A stretch of 64,000 bases of DNA from JALZKA01 sp963715405 (lineage in GTDB: Bacteria > Actinomycetota > Thermoleophilia > Solirubrobacterales > 70-9), in contig OY970239.1 of NCBI GenBank assembly GCA_963715405.1, positions 992,001 through 1,056,000 on the forward strand, read 5' to 3'. Within the stretch, counting starts at the first letter, position 1; every line of letters starts with the position of its first letter. The position numbers and the translations under genes were made by a program. Under the pieces are notes generated by a model. It searched no databases. It saw only the letters and a list, made by a program, of their open reading frames with translations, and was not told the origin of the DNA. Below are positions 60,350 through 64,000 of this stretch, one piece after another.

Positions 60350-61420
60350 TTGGCGGATGCGATCACGCTTGAGGGCGTCTCGAAGAAGTTCGGAGACTTC
60401 GTGGCCGTCGACGACATCGACCTCTCGATCCCAAGAGGCGAGTTCTTCAGCCTCCTTGGGCCGTCGGGCTGCGGCAAGACGACGACGTTGCGGATGCTCG
60501 CGGGCTTCGAAGTGCCGACGGAAGGGCGCATCCTCCTGGAGGGTGAACCCGTCGAGAACGTGCCGCCTTACGAGCGAAACGTGAACATGGTCTTTCAGAG
60601 CTACGCGCTCTTCGGCCACCTCGACGTCGCCGGGAACGTCGCCTTCGGCCTCAAGCGGCGCAAGCGCCCGAAGGACGAGATCGAAACGCGAGTTGCCGAG
60701 GCTCTGGAGCTCGTCGGGCTCTCAGACCGCGCTTCTGATCGGCCGAACAAGCTCTCGGGCGGCCAGCGCCAGCGGGTCGCGCTGGCGCGGGCGCTCGTCA
60801 ACCGCCCCGCCGTGCTCCTCCTCGACGAGCCGCTCGGGGCGCTCGATCTGAAGCTCCGGCGCCAGATGCAGGTCGAGCTGAAGCAGATCCAGCGCGAGGT
60901 CGGGATCACGTTCGTCTACGTGACCCACGACCAGGAGGAGGCGCTCTCGATGTCCGACCGCATCGCGGTCATGTCGGGAGGGCGAATCGCCCAGATCGGC
61001 CCGCCCGAGGACATCTACGAGCACCCAACCGAGGAGTTCGTCGCCGGCTTTATAGGCATCTCGAACCTGCTCGAGGGCGTGGTCGCGACGGGGGGCACCA
61101 TTCGCATCGGCACGGGCGAGCACCTGCCCGCACCGATCCCCGACGACTGCGGACAGGGGCAGGCAGTGCAGATCTCAATCCGGCCCGAGAAGATCGCCAT
61201 CGACGAGGAGATCGAAGACGGCATGGTCTCCCTCGAAGGCATCGTCGAGGGCCGGGTGTATCTCGGGGTTTCGACTCAGATCACTGTGGGATTGGGGAAC
61301 GGTGCCCGCCTCGTCGCGCTCGAGCAGGCGACCTACCGGGCCTCAGCCGATGACCGCTGGGAGGCGGGCATGAAGGTGCGCATGGGCTGGCACCCCGAGA
61401 ATTCGATCGTCTTGCGCTAG
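60350..61420 (+). CDS. ABC transporter ATP-binding protein (PotA/PotG type)
   Basis: A 356-aa ATPase: Walker A LGPSGCGKTTTLRMLAGFE, Q-loop VFQSYALFGHL, signature LSGGQRQRVALARALV, Walker B VLLLDEPLGALDL, and H-loop YVTHDQEEALSM. The C-terminal TOBE domain (about 240-350; SIRPEKIAIDEE) is typical of CUT1/Pot importers. TTG start. Completes the importer with genes 57539-60346. Confidence 0.93.
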   Translation: MADAITLEGVSKKFGDFVAVDDIDLSIPRGEFFSLLGPSGCGKTTTLRMLAGFEVPTEGRILLEGEPVENVPPYERNVNMVFQSYALFGHLDVAGNVAFGLKRRKRPKDEIETRVAEALELVGLSDRASDRPNKLSGGQRQRVALARALVNRPAVLLLDEPLGALDLKLRRQMQVELKQIQREVGITFVYVTHDQEEALSMSDRIAVMSGGRIAQIGPPEDIYEHPTEEFVAGFIGISNLLEGVVATGGTIRIGTGEHLPAPIPDDCGQGQAVQISIRPEKIAIDEEIEDGMVSLEGIVEGRVYLGVSTQITVGLGNGARLVALEQATYRASADDRWEAGMKVRMGWHPENSIVLR

Positions 61421-61423
61421 CGC

Positions 61424-61753
61424 GTGCTCCTAGCTGCATCGATCGCCGGCCTCTTCCTCCTGCCCAGGCCCTGGAACGTGATCCTCTTCGGATTGGCGGT
61501 CTTTGCCGAGATCGGCGAGGTCTACCTGTGGATCCGGTTCCTCGGGCGCTACCGGGTTCGCGGAGGCGCGGAAGGAATGATCGGTGAGCGGGCGACCGTG
61601 CTCGAAGCCTGCGATCCGGAGGGCCTCGTTCGGGTTCGCGGCGAGGTTTGGAGCGCGACCGCCGAGCCGGAGGACCCCCTCGCCGAGGGCGCGCGGGCGA
61701 CCGTCGTCTCCGTCGAGGGTCTACGGGTCATGGTCGCGCGGTCACAGGAGTGA
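61424..61753 (+). CDS. NfeD-like membrane protein
   Basis: A 109-aa protein: two closely spaced hydrophobic segments (MLLAASIAGLFLLPRPWNVI, LFGLAVFAEIGEVYLWIRFL) then an OB-like domain (MIGERATVLEACDPEGLVRV, RGEVWSATAEPEDPLAEG) as in the C-terminal domain of NfeD, which partners with membrane SPFH/stomatin proteins. No SPFH gene is nearby. GTG start 3 nt after the transporter ATPase. Confidence 0.75.
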   Translation: MLLAASIAGLFLLPRPWNVILFGLAVFAEIGEVYLWIRFLGRYRVRGGAEGMIGERATVLEACDPEGLVRVRGEVWSATAEPEDPLAEGARATVVSVEGLRVMVARSQE

Positions 61754-61789
61754 CACATCAGGGCGCGCCAACGTGTACAACCTGATGCG

Positions 61790-62185
61790 ATGAATCGTTA
61801 CCGGATCGGGGTGGCAGGGCTCGCGATCGCGTGCGGGCTCCTAGTTGCCGTTCCCGCCGCCGCGGACGTGATCGGCGGGACCCCGGAGAACGACACCCTC
61901 GTCGGGACAGGTCAGAACGATGAGATCCGCGGCAAGGGCGGCGACGACAAGCTGCGCGGGCGCGGCCGCATCGACATGCTCGACGGCGGCCCCGGCGCGG
62001 ACAACATCCAGGGCGGCACGGGCTTTGATGAGATCAGCGGGGGCAGGGGCGATGACAAGATCAGGGCTCGCGAGGGCAATCGCGACCAGATTGATTGCGG
62101 ACCCGGCACGGATACGGCCGTCGTCGACCGGATCGAGGACGGCATCTTCGACTGCGAGACCATAAGGGTGGGTGACCCGGAATGA
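61790..62185 (+). CDS. Small secreted RTX-repeat protein
   Basis: A 131-aa protein with a signal peptide (RIGVAGLAIACGLLVAVPAA, cleavage AAA-DV) and about four glycine/aspartate nonapeptide repeats (GTPENDTLVGTGQNDEIRG, GKGGDDKLRGRGRIDMLDGG, GGTGFDEISGGRGDDKI), which bind calcium in a beta-roll. A C-terminal CGPGTDTAVVD...DCE cap is common in actinobacterial members. Overlaps the next gene by 4 nt (ATGA). Confidence 0.85.
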   Translation: MNRYRIGVAGLAIACGLLVAVPAAADVIGGTPENDTLVGTGQNDEIRGKGGDDKLRGRGRIDMLDGGPGADNIQGGTGFDEISGGRGDDKIRAREGNRDQIDCGPGTDTAVVDRIEDGIFDCETIRVGDPE

Positions 62186-63747
62186 TGCGACGCCCGACAG
62201 ACCATTCCAGCCGTTATGAGCGAGGCGAGCTGGCGGACCCGGAGGCGCTCGAGCGTGAGCTGGCGCAGAACGAAGAGGGCACGCTCAGGCGGCGCGACTT
62301 CCTCTCTCGCACGGCGGCCGCGGCTGGAGGCGTGGCGCTTGCGAGCTACCTGCCGGCCGATGAGCTGATCGCCGAGGCGGCGCGACGTGCCGCCCGCGGC
62401 AGGCTCCCCAGCCAGAGGAACCTGCCGATCGACACCTTCGTCGTCCTCATGATGGAAAACCGCTCCTTCGACCACTACTTCGGCTGGCACCCGGACGCCG
62501 ACGCCAAGGCTGAGGGCTTGCGCTTCCCCGATGCCGAGGGCAACAAGCTCGAAACCTATCGTCTCACCCCGGACTTTCAGGGATGCGGCCATCCGGACCC
62601 CGATCACGGCTGGACCGGGGGGCGCTGGCAGTGGAACGGAGGAAAGAACAACCGTTTCGTCACAGGCAACTCAGACCTCACCTCGTCCGACGAGTTTGCG
62701 ATCGGCTACTACCTCAAGGAGGACGTGCCGTTCATCCCTCACGCGGCGGATGCCTACACGCTCTATGACCGCTGGTTCTGCTCGATCATGGCCTCGACGT
62801 ACCCGAACCGCCACTACCAGTGGGGCGCTCAAAATGGCGGGCAGAAGTCGAATCTCTTCCCCTTCGAGGTGCCGGGGCAGGAGACGGGCTTTACCTGGGA
62901 GACGATCGCCGACCGTGCCGAGGCGAGAGGAGTTTCGTTCGGCTACTACAACTCGGATCTGCCCTTCGCCGCCCTCTACGGCCAGCGCGGCGTCGCGTGG
63001 ACGCGCCCGATCGAGCAGTTCTACGCCGACGCGCTGACCGGCAACCTGCCGCAGATCACGTTCGTCGACCCGCCGTTTCTCAACGGCGGTGGCGGCGACG
63101 GGCTGTCGGCCGACGAACATCCGCACGGCGACATCCGCCTCGGCCAGGCGTTCATGTCCGACATCGCGCACGCATTCATCGAATCGCCCCATTACGAACG
63201 GGGAGCGATGTTCATCAACTACGACGAGTGGGGCGGGTTCTTCGACCACGTCTCGCCCCCGTTCGTGCCCGACCAGCGTCGCAACCAGCAGGACCTCGAC
63301 AACGACTGGGGCTTCACCGGCTTTCGTATTCCGGGCATCTGCATCTCGCCGTTCACGCGCGGAGGCGGGGTCAGCCACATGCCGATCACCCACGAGTCGA
63401 TCCTGAAGCTCATCTCCTACAAGTTCGGCTTCGGTCATCTGAACGAGCGCCACCGCTTCGCGACGAACATCGGCCGGAGCATGGACTTCCGAGATCCCGA
63501 CATCGAGCCGCCCGCCGAGCTGCCCGATCCCGGAACGGTGGCGGCCACGCCGTGCTCGCTCCAGGCGCAGGGCGCCGAGCGACCCAACCCGCACGATCTG
63601 GTCGGCCTGCAGACGTCCGGCTGGCTCGATTACCTCGGCTACGACGTGCGAACGCCGACCCTCGACCAGATCTTCCGCTACCCCGACAAGATCAAGAAGT
63701 CGCTCGAAGAGGGCAACCGCAAGGGCGCGGCGGCCGTCGGCCCCTGA
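62182..63747 (+). CDS. Tat-exported phospholipase C / acid phosphatase-type phosphoesterase
   Basis: A 521-aa member of the bacterial non-specific phospholipase C/AcpA family: twin-arginine region LRRRDFLSRTAAAAGGVAL, the metal site VVLMMENRSFDHYFGWHPDA, MASTYPNRHYQWGAQNG, FINYDEWGGFFDHVSPP and SHMPITHESILKLI. It probably cleaves phospholipids or phosphate esters outside the membrane. Coupled to the RTX-repeat protein upstream, which may supply a calcium-binding partner. Confidence 0.9.
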   Translation: MMRRPTDHSSRYERGELADPEALERELAQNEEGTLRRRDFLSRTAAAAGGVALASYLPADELIAEAARRAARGRLPSQRNLPIDTFVVLMMENRSFDHYFGWHPDADAKAEGLRFPDAEGNKLETYRLTPDFQGCGHPDPDHGWTGGRWQWNGGKNNRFVTGNSDLTSSDEFAIGYYLKEDVPFIPHAADAYTLYDRWFCSIMASTYPNRHYQWGAQNGGQKSNLFPFEVPGQETGFTWETIADRAEARGVSFGYYNSDLPFAALYGQRGVAWTRPIEQFYADALTGNLPQITFVDPPFLNGGGGDGLSADEHPHGDIRLGQAFMSDIAHAFIESPHYERGAMFINYDEWGGFFDHVSPPFVPDQRRNQQDLDNDWGFTGFRIPGICISPFTRGGGVSHMPITHESILKLISYKFGFGHLNERHRFATNIGRSMDFRDPDIEPPAELPDPGTVAATPCSLQAQGAERPNPHDLVGLQTSGWLDYLGYDVRTPTLDQIFRYPDKIKKSLEEGNRKGAAAVGP

Positions 63748-63759
63748 GCTCCCCGGGGC

Positions 63760-63803
63760 AAACGTCCAACGCCGTACCCCCTGGGGTACGAATCGGGACG
63801 TTT
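63760..63803. repeat. 44-bp palindromic repeat, copy 2
   Basis: AAACGTCC (63760-63767) and GGACGTTT (63796-63803) enclose 28 nt, with an inner stem GTACCCC/GGGGTAC (63774-63780 and 63783-63789). Same arms and spacing as 5587-5630. Lies between two convergent genes and could act as a terminator. Confidence 0.7.
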
Positions 63804-63811
63804 CGCAGCGG

Positions 63812-64000
63812 TTACGTTTCGTCGGAGGACGTAGCCGGCGTAATCGCCTTGTTCCCGCCCGAAAGCGCGCGGCGCACGAGCGAAGGCGTGACGACCCGAG
63901 CCGCCGCCACGAGGGCGTAGGGCCTTGGCACGTAGCGCTCGGCCTTGCCGCCGGGGCCGGCGTCCATGATCGCCTCGGCGACCTTCTCGGGCGTCGAGAC
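63812..64000 (-). CDS. C-terminal end of a short-chain dehydrogenase (runs off right edge)
   Basis: Reading the minus strand from the window edge gives 62 residues ending at TAA (63812): STPEKVAEAIMDAGPGGKAE then RYVPRPYALVAAARVVTPSL and a Ser/Thr-rich end. The TPEKVAEAI...RYVPRPYALVAA pattern is typical of the C-terminus of SDR-family oxidoreductases. Only this end is present, so cofactor and substrate cannot be judged. Confidence 0.6.
   Translation of the reverse strand, partial: VSTPEKVAEAIMDAGPGGKAERYVPRPYALVAAARVVTPSLVRRALSGGNKAITPATSSDET

Noticed and set aside
1..64000. CRISPR arrays, rRNA genes and insertion sequences
   Set aside because: No regularly spaced direct repeats, no rRNA-like stretches and no transposase reading frames were seen.

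Overview
This 64 kb window is high-GC, densely packed bacterial DNA. Gene order and protein features point to a deep-branching actinobacterium, most plausibly Thermoleophilia/Solirubrobacterales; that placement is inferred from synteny and protein style, not from a marker search. About 70 protein genes are recognisable, plus two tRNA genes and several intergenic palindromes.

Layout. 1-489: 5' part of a flippase-like membrane protein that runs off the left edge. 0.5-4.1 kb: complete riboflavin operon (ribD-ribE-ribBA-ribH) behind a promoter whose -35 sits in a palindrome. 4.1-5.5 kb: unknown secreted protein on the other strand. 5.6-37.9 kb: a housekeeping block with typical actinobacterial order: rpmB, a phosphoesterase, a FakA/YloV-type kinase, recG-rsmD-coaD, a SepIVA/DivIVA-like protein, DUF177-rpmF-plsX-acpP-rnc-smc-ftsY-ffh, rpsP-khpA-trmD-rplS-lepB-rnhB, yraN/comM-dprA-thiD, ilvD, an acyltransferase-epimerase pair, an L,D-transpeptidase, a XerC/D recombinase, a WhiG/FliA sigma factor, an EF-G-like GTPase and an RNase HI. 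tRNA-Gly(GCC) follows, and the content becomes accessory.

38.5-43.4 kb: a minus-strand operon of an alpha/beta hydrolase, an SbnA-like PLP enzyme, an FAD/NAD(P)-binding protein with a probable frameshift, and a Y4yA-type PLP decarboxylase; this resembles a 2,3-diaminopropionate/siderophore-type cassette without a visible synthetase. tRNA-Cys(GCA) and three secreted or small proteins follow. 45.9-61.4 kb: an amine-catabolism island with a Tat-exported flavin amine oxidase, a COG1233-type FAD oxidoreductase, a class III aminotransferase, an ADP-forming acyl-CoA synthetase, an acyl-CoA dehydrogenase, a Rieske oxygenase, a TetR/BetI-like regulator and a complete Pot-type ABC importer. Two divergent promoter regions in it carry the same palindrome (TTGACT-N4-AGTCAA), probably the regulator's operator. 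61.4-64 kb: an NfeD-like protein, a small RTX-repeat protein, a Tat-exported phospholipase C/acid phosphatase-type enzyme, and the C-terminus of a short-chain dehydrogenase running off the right edge.

The main oddities are an SMC protein with no hinge domain, an RNase III lacking two of its four metal-binding acidic residues, CTG as the apparent start codon of trmD and lepB, a very long acidic tail on ribosomal protein L19 built partly from palindromic DNA motifs, loss of rimM from its usual place, a 44-bp palindromic repeat present twice, and a recurrent TAnnnT box 6-12 nt before start codons that suggests widespread leaderless transcription.
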